Part shown: piece after piece, positions 1 to 6,582 of the stretch | Position numbering within the stretch: the first letter of the stretch is position 1 | Layout: each line of letters starts with the position of its first letter | Source of the DNA: DATCJY01 sp036562565 | Lineage (GTDB): Bacteria; Bacteroidota; Bacteroidia; Flavobacteriales_D; Sanyastnellaceae | Length of the DNA: 17,266 nt | Assembly (NCBI GenBank): GCA_036562565.1 | Contig: DATCJY010000075.1 | Location: 1-17,266 of the forward strand | Reading direction: 5' to 3' | Translations under genes and position numbers: made by a program | The notes under the pieces: model-generated | Database searches by the model: none | Told to the model about the DNA's origin: nothing | What the model saw: the letters and a program-made list of their open reading frames with translations, nothing else

Positions 1-1026
1 GCGAACGTGTACCACGTGGATGCACCTACGGGCAACATTAAAATCACCGAAGCAAAGAAGATCTTCCGCAACCCGATGGTATTGGATGCCATACCTCTGG
101 CATATGGTGATAACTATGAAAAATTCCGCATTGTAGGTACCAATCACAAATATTCAGAGCACTATGGATGCACGTTGAAGGAAGGTGTTTTATTTGAAAG
201 ACCTTTTGAAGCAACGATTGGTTCACGCGTGGCCAAGCAAACCGGATTGAAGCTCGGAAGCACCTTCACCAGCGTACACGGTTTTGACCACGCACAAGAC
301 GGTGACCCCGATGCACACCATCACGACAGACCGTTTACCGTAGTCGGCATCTTTGAAGAAAGTGGTAGTGTGATTGATAACCTCATCCTCACGCCCGTTG
401 AATCCATTTGGCTGGTGCATGACCATGGTCATGGAGAAGAAGAGCACGTGCATGCAGAGGGCGAAGAACACGACCCGGATGAAGGCAAAGAAGTAACAGC
501 TTATCTCATCAAAAAAAGAAACAAGGGCGCCTTCGGTTTGCTCTCGCGACTCACTCAAGAAACCACAATGCAGCTTGCCAACGTGGCTGTTGAGAACTCT
601 CGTCTCATAGACAATTTCGGTTTAGGAATGAGCACCATTACAGCCATAGCCGTGGCCATCATGATTCTCTCCTTCGTGAGCATTTTCATCTCACTTTATA
701 ACTCAATGAAAGAGCGCAAGTACGAGCTCGCGCTCATGCGCACCATGGGTGGCACGCGCAGAACGCTCTTCACACTTATACTGCAAGAAGGATTGATACT
801 CGTGGTGCTCGGTTTTGCACTCGGTCTCGTCTTGAGCCGTATAGGACTGCTGATACTGAGCTCAGCGATGAGTGAGAATTTTAACTACAGTTTTGATAAG
901 CTCGGAATCACCGTGAATGAAGTGTATTTGTTCGCATTAACTTTGCTGATCGGAATTGTGGCCTCATTATTGCCTGCACTCAGAGCATTAAGAATGGACA
1001 TTTCAAAAACACTGGCAAATGGTTAA
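1..1026 (+). CDS. FtsX/MacB-type ABC transporter permease with His-rich periplasmic region (5' partial)
   Basis: The reading frame is open from base 1, so the N-terminus, including the first membrane helix and part of the periplasmic core, lies outside the window. The visible part is a MacB-type periplasmic domain followed by three C-terminal hydrophobic segments (about 622-700, 760-870 and 925-1005). The cytoplasmic stretch between the first two reads MKERKYELALMRTMGGTRR, typical of FtsX permeases. The protein would sit in the inner membrane and work with an ATPase encoded outside the window. Two periplasmic stretches are unusually rich in His, Asp and Glu: 277-330 (five His, three consecutive) and 418-492 (six His among many acidic residues). 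This suggests metal binding or a metal-related substrate, which is inference. The stop overlaps the next start by 8 nt, so the two are probably translationally coupled. The family call is fairly sure; the substrate is unknown. Confidence 0.85.
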   Translation, partial: ANVYHVDAPTGNIKITEAKKIFRNPMVLDAIPLAYGDNYEKFRIVGTNHKYSEHYGCTLKEGVLFERPFEATIGSRVAKQTGLKLGSTFTSVHGFDHAQDGDPDAHHHDRPFTVVGIFEESGSVIDNLILTPVESIWLVHDHGHGEEEHVHAEGEEHDPDEGKEVTAYLIKKRNKGAFGLLSRLTQETTMQLANVAVENSRLIDNFGLGMSTITAIAVAIMILSFVSIFISLYNSMKERKYELALMRTMGGTRRTLFTLILQEGLILVVLGFALGLVLSRIGLLILSSAMSENFNYSFDKLGITVNEVYLFALTLLIGIVASLLPALRALRMDISKTLANG

Positions 1027-1579
1027 GAAGATTGTTTTTTTGGTTTTAGGAATTGCTATTGCGGTAGCGACATATGGATTTATTGCAACCGATGAAACCG
1101 CTACCAAGCAAGAAAAACCTGCGAAAGCAATGAAAATGATTGAATGGACCAGCGGACGCAGTGTGAAAGTCATTCCTCATTATGAGGAAGGTAAGGTTGT
1201 AGAGCTCACTTGGCACACCTTAACCGATGTGAGCTTCAAAGAACAATATGTTCCGGATTTGGACATGTATTACTGGAAACCAACCTTTGGTGCGAGTGTA
1301 AAAGCCCTCGAAGGCAAGGAAGTGTATATCACCGGTTATGTGATTCCGGTTGATCTGGACGAGAACTTTTATGTGGTGTCTCGTTATCCTTATGCACAGT
1401 GTTTCTTCTGCGGTGGAGCGGGCCCTGAGAGCGTTGTAGATCTTCGTTTCAGCGGCAAAAACAGACGCTATAAAACAGATGAGCGACTCACTTTTAAAGG
1501 CCGCCTAAGACTGAACGCAACGGATGTGTACCAAATGAACTATATCTTGGATAATGCGGTGGAGTACACACCACAGTAA
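1019..1579 (+). CDS. DUF3299-like exported protein with CxxC motif
   Basis: This 186-residue protein starts inside the last codons of the permease gene, so the two are likely made together. Residues 4-22 are hydrophobic and form an uncleaved anchor or a signal peptide, placing the protein in the periplasm or on the inner membrane. The core (about 60-182) has an L-x-G-K-x-V-x-I-x-G-Y-x-x-P segment (98-110) and ends in a GRLRLN segment. This resembles, by recollection, the DUF3299 family found beside FtsX-type ABC transporters in other bacteria. C128 and C131 form a CFFC motif followed by GGAGPES; it could be redox active or bind a metal, but neither is shown. It could be an accessory subunit or metallochaperone of the permease. 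No biochemical function is known to me for the family. Confidence 0.7.
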   Translation: MVKKIVFLVLGIAIAVATYGFIATDETATKQEKPAKAMKMIEWTSGRSVKVIPHYEEGKVVELTWHTLTDVSFKEQYVPDLDMYYWKPTFGASVKALEGKEVYITGYVIPVDLDENFYVVSRYPYAQCFFCGGAGPESVVDLRFSGKNRRYKTDERLTFKGRLRLNATDVYQMNYILDNAVEYTPQ

Positions 1580-1604
1580 TCAAGAAGGAATCCAATGAAA
1601 ATAT

Positions 1605-1633
1605 AAAAGCGAGGCAATTTCCTCGCTTTTTTT
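1605..1633. terminator. Bidirectional intrinsic terminator
   Basis: AAAAGCGAGG (1605-1614) pairs perfectly with CCTCGCTTTT (1621-1630) around a 6-nt loop. T residues follow on the + strand and A residues precede it, so it can work both ways. It sits between the + strand DUF3299-like gene and the convergent - strand lepA. Confidence 0.85.
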
Positions 1634-1666
1634 ATGACTTCATTTCAAATAGAAGCTATCTCTTTT

Positions 1667-3457
1667 TTATGAATTAAGCTTCAACACCGCTAAGAACGCT
1701 TCTTGTGGAACTTCTACTGAACCCACCTGACGCATGCGTTTCTTACCTTCTTTCTGCTTTTCAAGAAGTTTACGCTTACGAGAGATATCACCACCATAAC
1801 ATTTTGCCGTAACGTCCTTACGCAATGCGCTGATGGTTTCACGTGCAATAATCTTGGAACCGATAGCGGCCTGCAATGCAATTTCAAATTGCTGGCGTGG
1901 AATCAACTCTTTGAGTTTGATACAAATCTTCTTACCCAAATCAAACGCATGATCGCGGTGAATCAATGCAGATAAAGCATCCACCTGATCTCCATTGAGC
2001 AGGATGTCCATCTTTACCAAATCACTTTGTCTGTAGCCTATCGGGTGGTAATCAAACGAAGCATAACCACGTGAAATGGTTTTCAATCGGTCATAGAAGT
2101 CAAAGACGATTTCGGCCAACGGCATTTCGAAATTGAGTTCCACACGGTCCGAGGTGAGATAGGTCTGACCCACGATGGTGCCTCGTTTTTCAATACAAAG
2201 CGTCATCACCGGACCCACATAGTCTGCTTTGGTAATGACTTGTGCTTTGATATATGGCTCTTCCACATAATCCAAACGGTTTGAATCAGGCAATTCCGAT
2301 GGGTTGTGGATTTCTATCTTTTCACCTTTTGTGGTATAAGCGTAGTAGGATACGTTGGGTACTGTGGTAATCACAGTCATGTTGAACTCGCGCTCTAGAC
2401 GCTCTTGGATGATCTCCATGTGTAACATGCCTAGGAATCCGCAACGGAAACCGAAGCCCAGTGCTTGAGAGCTTTCAGGCTCAAAAACCAATGAGGCATC
2501 GTTGAGTTGGAGCTTCTCCATGGAGGCGCGGAGGTCTTCATAGTCCTCTGTATCCACAGGATAAACACCGGCAAACACCATTGGTTTCACCTCTTCAAAA
2601 CCTTTGGCCGGCTCAGCACATGGGCGATCCACGTGAGTAATTGTATCACCCACTTTTACTTCTGTTGCCTTCTTAATCCCGGAGATGATATAACCGATGT
2701 TACCGGCTTTAACTTCATTGCGCGGCTGCAAATCCAATCCCATCACACCTACTTCATCGGCTTCATAGATGGTATTGGTGTTCATGAATTTTACCTTATC
2801 GCCCTTGCGGATGGTACCGTTGAGCATGCGGTAATAGGCGATGATACCACGGAATGAGTTGAATACAGAGTCAAAAATCATGGCCTGCAGCGGTGCGTTT
2901 TCATCTCCTTTTGGTGCAGGAATGCGTTCGCAAATAGCTTGCAGGATTTCATCCACACCTTGACCGGTCTTACCGCTGGCATGGATGATTTCTTCGCGTT
3001 TGCAGCCTATGAGGTCCACAATTTGGTCTTTCACCACTTCCGGCTCGGCATTGGGCAAATCGAGTTTATTCAACACCGGAATGATTTCCAAATCGTGCTC
3101 TAGTGCGAGATAGAGGTTGGAAATGGTTTGTGCCTGAATTCCCTGGGTTGAATCCACAATGAGCAAGGCACCTTCACAAGCGGCAATGGAGCGAGATACC
3201 TCATAAGAGAAGTCCACGTGGCCGGGTGTATCAATGAGGTTCAGCACATAGTTTTCTCCTTTGTGCGTGTAGTTCATCTGGATCGCGTGGGCTTTGATGG
3301 TAATCCCCTTTTCGCGCTCAAGGTCCATGTCATCCAAGGTTTGAGCCACCAGTTTGCGGTTATCAACCGCACCGGTCACCTGCAACAGGCGGTCAGCCAA
3401 TGTGCTCTTTCCATGGTCAATGTGGGCGATGATGCAAAAGTTGCGAATATTCTTCAT
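1667..3457 (-). CDS. lepA: Elongation factor 4 (LepA), ribosome-associated translational GTPase
   Basis: This 596-residue protein has the usual length of LepA. The GTPase motifs are intact: P-loop AHIDHGKST (11-19), switch I GITI (51-54), DTPGH (76-80) and NKLD (130-133). The C-terminal half carries the LepA-type EF-G-like domains, with SYYAYTTKGEKIEIHNPSELP, and the lysine-rich C-terminal segment GGDISRKRKLLEKQKEGKKR expected for LepA. EF-4 is a GTPase that acts on the ribosome; back-translocation and a role in 30S biogenesis have both been proposed. The product is cytosolic and peripherally membrane associated. The ATG at 3457 aligns with the family N-terminus. A -7 promoter match lies 38 nt upstream, and a terminator separates it from the upstream gene, so it is probably monocistronic. 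Confidence 0.98.
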   Translation of the reverse strand: MKNIRNFCIIAHIDHGKSTLADRLLQVTGAVDNRKLVAQTLDDMDLEREKGITIKAHAIQMNYTHKGENYVLNLIDTPGHVDFSYEVSRSIAACEGALLIVDSTQGIQAQTISNLYLALEHDLEIIPVLNKLDLPNAEPEVVKDQIVDLIGCKREEIIHASGKTGQGVDEILQAICERIPAPKGDENAPLQAMIFDSVFNSFRGIIAYYRMLNGTIRKGDKVKFMNTNTIYEADEVGVMGLDLQPRNEVKAGNIGYIISGIKKATEVKVGDTITHVDRPCAEPAKGFEEVKPMVFAGVYPVDTEDYEDLRASMEKLQLNDASLVFEPESSQALGFGFRCGFLGMLHMEIIQERLEREFNMTVITTVPNVSYYAYTTKGEKIEIHNPSELPDSNRLDYVEEPYIKAQVITKADYVGPVMTLCIEKRGTIVGQTYLTSDRVELNFEMPLAEIVFDFYDRLKTISRGYASFDYHPIGYRQSDLVKMDILLNGDQVDALSALIHRDHAFDLGKKICIKLKELIPRQQFEIALQAAIGSKIIARETISALRKDVTAKCYGGDISRKRKLLEKQKEGKKRMRQVGSVEVPQEAFLAVLKLNS

Positions 3458-3494
3458 GTGTGTGTTCCAAGTTCCCCCGAAAATCCAGGGCGCG

Positions 3495-3502
3495 CAAAGT
3501 TA
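3495..3502 (-). promoter_or_regulatory. Candidate lepA promoter, -7 element
   Basis: The - strand reads TAACTTTG, a full match to the Bacteroidota -7 consensus TAnnTTTG, giving a leader of about 30 nt before the lepA ATG. I did not find a clear -33 TTG at the usual 17-23 nt spacing, so this is a moderate call. Confidence 0.5.
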
Positions 3503-3551
3503 CTAGTTTGTAATGCTAAAATCGCTATGCCTGCAGCGCAACTTTAAATCG

Positions 3552-3586
3552 AAAAAAAGCCGCTCCCGAAACCAGGAACGGCTTTT
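3552..3586 (-). terminator. Intrinsic terminator of the secreted LTD/Big_2 gene
   Basis: Bases 3555-3562 (AAAAGCCG) pair with 3579-3586 (CGGCTTTT). An inner TCC/GGA pairing (3564-3566 with 3575-3577) follows one mismatch and closes an 8-nt loop. Read on the - strand the hairpin is followed by seven T residues (3558-3552). It lies 22 nt past the stop of the gene at 3608 and before the lepA promoter. Confidence 0.85.
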
Positions 3587-3607
3587 CTATTTTGATTTGA
3601 TACTTTA

Positions 3608-5284
3608 TCAGAATTTCACGATGCGTTTTACAACATTGTGACCATTGGCTTCAATTCTAACGGTGTAGATGCCGTTTTCAAAGCCTGACAAGTCAATAGT
3701 GCGTTGGTTGTTAGCTGAAAGAATCAACTGACCTTGTGCGTTGTAAACAGTGATATCAGCTGTAGTTGCATCAGCTAGGAACACAAGACCTGATGTTGGG
3801 TTAGGATAAACCACCAAAGCAGCACCTTCAACTTCGTTCACGCTGTTGATAATGTCCACGGTGATAGTGATTTCGCCAAATACCGTGTTGTTTGAAGCAG
3901 AAGTAGCTCTCACAACTGCAGTACCGTTGGCAACAGCTGTCACCAAACCTGCATTGCTCACGGTTACAACATCGGTACCGGACTGAACAGACCAAACAAC
4001 GTTTTGATCAGCTTCCGCAGGAAGAACTGTAGCAACGAGTTGTACAGTAGCCCCTTCAGTGGTCAATGTTGTAGAAGCTCCTCCTTGTGTTGTAACAGTG
4101 ATGGACTCCACCTCAACCACTTGACCGGTGATGACGATTTCGATTTCATCATAGATATCTTCGTCAACTAAGGATGTAGCGCGGACAACCGCTGTTCCGT
4201 TGGCAAGAGCAGTTACAAGACCATTCTCATCAACAATTGCAAACTCCACTCCGGAGGTTACTGTCCACTCAACCTCTTGGCTGGCTGTAGCAGGAGTAAC
4301 AGTAGCAATCAATTGTAATGTACCACCATTGGTAGTGATTTCAGCAGCTCCACCATTCTCAACCGTAATAACTACTTCGATATCTTCCTCTTGGTTGGTA
4401 ATGGTTACTTCGATTTCGCCATAAATCGCTTCATCGGATACTGAAGTAGCACGCACGGTCACTACACCGTTATCAACTGCGGTCAAAAGACCGGATTCGC
4501 TGATAGTAGCAAATTCTTCACCTGCTTCGATAGACCAAACAACGTTTTGGTTAGCATCGGCAGGAGTAACAGTGGCTACCAATTGCAAAGTGCCATTGTC
4601 TGTATTTATCACAGCAGGCACACCACCTTCAGTAGTTACCACAACCGCCTCCACAGCAACTACAGGACACACGTGGAATTCAGAAGATGAATTGCGAGGA
4701 GCCGGAACAGCAGTGATGAAATCTTCAGCGTTGTTGTTGGTGTCTTGGCAACCGTTTTCTTTTCTGAAGGCCGCTGTTGTGTTTGAAATGGCCGGACCAA
4801 CGGCACCTTCGTAACCATTAGCAGTACCCAGACCCACTAGATCAACGATGTTGTCATTGGTAGGGTTAGCGCCTTCCACCGGTACGGATGAGTTGGCAAG
4901 AACGAGTTTCAAATTCGTTCCACCCATTGCAATAGGATCTGCAGGAATGAAATCCGGAGTAGGAAGCGGGTCTGTACCGCCCGTTCCTTGAGCTTGTTGT
5001 ACCAAAAAGTACTGACCCGGTTGCAATTCGAAATCAGGAAGGATGGTGATTTGACTGGCCCAACCTGTACCCGCAGCGGAAGCATACTGAATGCTCCAGC
5101 CACCGATGTTCACAGGTTCCTGACCACGGTTGAACAACTCCACGAAATCGTGTGTGTATGTCGCACCGCTGTTTCCACCACCACCATAGATTTGGCTGAT
5201 AACCACCTGGCTGCTTACGTTACCGCTCCAACAAGCAGCTAGCAAAAGAATGAGTGCTTTTAGGGTGAGTAAATGTTTTTTCAT
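3608..5284 (-). CDS. Secreted lamin-tail-domain protein with three Big_2 Ig-like repeats and T9SS sorting domain
   Basis: This 558-residue protein starts with a Sec signal peptide (about 1-26, ending VSSQ). Residues 27-150 look like a lamin tail domain: VVISQIYGGGG, then HDFVELFNRG and GGWSIQY. Three tandem bacterial Ig-like (Big_2) repeats of 90-91 residues follow, with equivalent motifs GTLQLVATVTP at 231, GTLQLIATVTP at 321 and ATVQLVATVLP at 412. The C-terminal 70 residues form a type A T9SS sorting domain, with VYPNPTSG (492-499), then NGIYTVRIE and a final VVKRIVKF. The protein is therefore probably exported across the outer membrane by the Por secretion system and attached to the surface or released. 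No enzymatic domain is visible, so an adhesive or structural role is inferred. The stop is TGA exactly at the usual end of the sorting domain, evidence that TGA is a normal stop here. Confidence 0.9.
   Translation of the reverse strand: MKKHLLTLKALILLLAACWSGNVSSQVVISQIYGGGGNSGATYTHDFVELFNRGQEPVNIGGWSIQYASAAGTGWASQITILPDFELQPGQYFLVQQAQGTGGTDPLPTPDFIPADPIAMGGTNLKLVLANSSVPVEGANPTNDNIVDLVGLGTANGYEGAVGPAISNTTAAFRKENGCQDTNNNAEDFITAVPAPRNSSSEFHVCPVVAVEAVVVTTEGGVPAVINTDNGTLQLVATVTPADANQNVVWSIEAGEEFATISESGLLTAVDNGVVTVRATSVSDEAIYGEIEVTITNQEEDIEVVITVENGGAAEITTNGGTLQLIATVTPATASQEVEWTVTSGVEFAIVDENGLVTALANGTAVVRATSLVDEDIYDEIEIVITGQVVEVESITVTTQGGASTTLTTEGATVQLVATVLPAEADQNVVWSVQSGTDVVTVSNAGLVTAVANGTAVVRATSASNNTVFGEITITVDIINSVNEVEGAALVVYPNPTSGLVFLADATTADITVYNAQGQLILSANNQRTIDLSGFENGIYTVRIEANGHNVVKRIVKF
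3854..4657 (-). repeat. Three tandem coding repeats of about 270 nt (Big_2 units)
   Basis: The repeats correspond to residues about 210-477 of the secreted LTD protein. At the DNA level most of the repeat has diverged, but an 18-nt string, AGACCAAACAACGTTTTG, is identical at 3989-4006 and 4532-4549, in the third and first units. The middle unit differs there. Confidence 0.8.
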
Positions 5285-5324
5285 AGATAAAAATTAGAAT
5301 TTGGGATACAATTAAATTGGGACA

Positions 5325-5357
5325 CAAAGATATCTGAAACCACTTGACTCGTTCCAA
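5325..5357 (-). promoter_or_regulatory. Candidate Bacteroidota promoter for the secreted LTD/Big_2 gene
   Basis: The - strand carries TATCTTTG (5332-5325), a full match to the -7 consensus TAnnTTTG. A TTG lies at 5357-5355, 22 nt upstream and within the 17-23 nt spacing reported for flavobacterial promoters. The predicted leader is about 35 nt. I found no equally good element for the divergent + strand gene at 5415. Confidence 0.6.
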
Positions 5358-5414
5358 TTCTTCTCAGTGGCACAAATTCTGTATTGATATATAGTCTAAG
5401 TAAGAATTCAACTC

Positions 5415-5747
5415 ATGAAACACTCTGTAGCTCCCTATTCTGTTATTGCCAAAGCGTTATTCATGTTGGTATTGGCGCTTTTCATACACACCGATGCCGA
5501 TGCGCAAAAACAACGCAGGCATGCACGCAAACACGATCGCCTGCACGAACGCATCGACCGCTTGGAAAGCAGTGGCTCCATGAGCTATGAGCAAAAAAAG
5601 AAAATCGATAAACGCGAGAAAAAACTGCACCGTGCCGAGCGCAAATCAGTAAGAGACGGAGTTATCTCTGCCGATGAGCAGCGCAAAATCAACCGCAAAT
5701 ACCGCAAAACCAAGCGCGCGGTAAACCAGGCTGAAAAAGGTAAATAA
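5415..5747 (+). CDS. Small exported Lys/Arg-rich helical protein, function unknown
   Basis: This 110-residue protein has a signal peptide of about 30 residues with a hydrophobic core (13-24) and an ALFIHTDADA-Q type cleavage region. The mature part is very basic and rich in Lys, Arg, Glu and Gln, with no Cys, and should be almost wholly helical. Two similar units of about 24 residues can be seen: GSMSYEQKKKIDKREKK (54-70) and GVISADEQRKINRKYRK (82-98). Each begins with a Gly, a Ser and an acidic residue followed by a basic helix. The second looks faintly like an EF-hand loop, but the ligand spacing is not convincing. It is divergent from the LTD gene and convergent with the response regulator. 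The long signal-bearing frame supports a real gene. I do not recognise a named family; it is probably periplasmic. Confidence 0.7.
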   Translation: MKHSVAPYSVIAKALFMLVLALFIHTDADAQKQRRHARKHDRLHERIDRLESSGSMSYEQKKKIDKREKKLHRAERKSVRDGVISADEQRKINRKYRKTKRAVNQAEKGK

Positions 5748-5751
5748 CAAA

Positions 5752-5766
5752 TTTATCGGTGATAAA
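5752..5766. terminator. Weak A+T hairpin between convergent genes
   Basis: TTTATC (5752-5757) and GATAAA (5761-5766) form a perfect 6-bp stem with a GGT loop between the basic-protein gene and the response regulator. The stem has one G-C pair and no long T tract, so termination would be weak. Confidence 0.3.
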
Positions 5767-5772
5767 ATGCGG

Positions 5773-6522
5773 CTACAACACGTTGATGCGCGAAGCCAAC
5801 TCCTCGCGGTAATTGCCTCCAACCGATATCTCTTTTCCTACATCACCTAGTACCACTTCACCGCCACTGATGTAAGTGATTTTCTCCATGTTCACGATGT
5901 AAGAACGGTGCACACGTTGGAATACGGAATTGGACAATTTGCGCTCGATATCCTTCATGGTAGCATGAATTACATATTTGATGTCTTTTGTAACTACTTG
6001 CATGTAATCCTTGAGTGCTTCCACATAGTAGATATCATTGGTATCCAATCGAACCAATTTTGATTGGTGCTTGATGAAGAGATAATTCGCATTGGTCTTG
6101 TACTCTGTGAGTGAGCGCAAGAAATTGTTTTCCACGCGCACTTCCATTTCGCGGGCGTGCTTGTGCATGGCCATTTCAATGGTGGTGCGCAAATTCACTT
6201 CTTGAAAAGGCTTGATAATATAGCCGTGAGGTTCTGTGTATTTGGCTTTCTCAACGGTGGCTTCATCTGCGTTGGCTGTGAGGTAAATGATTGGGATATC
6301 CATTTCCTTGCGCAATGCATCTGCCACATCAATCCCCGTCATGTCCCCTTTGATTTGAATATCCAACAAAGCCAAATCAGGTTTTGTTTCACGTGCCAAG
6401 TCCATGGCTTTTTTACCATTGTCGGTTTGAGCTACTACTTCATAACCCAATTTGATCAAGCGTTGTTCGATGTCTTTGCGAACAATAACCTCGTCTTCCA
6501 CGAGTAGAATTTTCACAGCCAT
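5773..6522 (-). CDS. LytTR-family response regulator
   Basis: This 249-residue protein has an N-terminal receiver domain (about 3-120) with all key residues: E9/D10 acidic pocket, phosphoacceptor D54 in LALLD, T82 in LTANA and K104 in IIKPF. A short linker (121-143) leads to a LytTR DNA-binding domain (about 145-247), shown by DIYYVEALKDYMQV and the signature FQRVHRSYIVN (201-211). It should bind DNA as a transcription factor when phosphorylated. Its probable partner is the histidine kinase encoded 60 nt upstream on the same strand. I saw no good promoter in the 60-nt gap, so cotranscription is likely. The receiver resembles those partnered with HisKA_2 kinases in Bacteroidota. Target genes cannot be read from this window. 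The start is the ATG at 6522, placing the receiver at the expected distance from the N-terminus. Confidence 0.95.
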   Translation of the reverse strand: MAVKILLVEDEVIVRKDIEQRLIKLGYEVVAQTDNGKKAMDLARETKPDLALLDIQIKGDMTGIDVADALRKEMDIPIIYLTANADEATVEKAKYTEPHGYIIKPFQEVNLRTTIEMAMHKHAREMEVRVENNFLRSLTEYKTNANYLFIKHQSKLVRLDTNDIYYVEALKDYMQVVTKDIKYVIHATMKDIERKLSNSVFQRVHRSYIVNMEKITYISGGEVVLGDVGKEISVGGNYREELASRINVL

Positions 6523-6582
6523 GTTTACAGAATTTTGGAAAGTAAATTGTCCGTGTAAAAATAAGTAGTTTCTCAGGCAGAA

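Noticed and set aside
3218..3547. A + strand frame running over the start of lepA
   Set aside because: It is antisense to the GTPase domain, with no domain of its own and no promoter.
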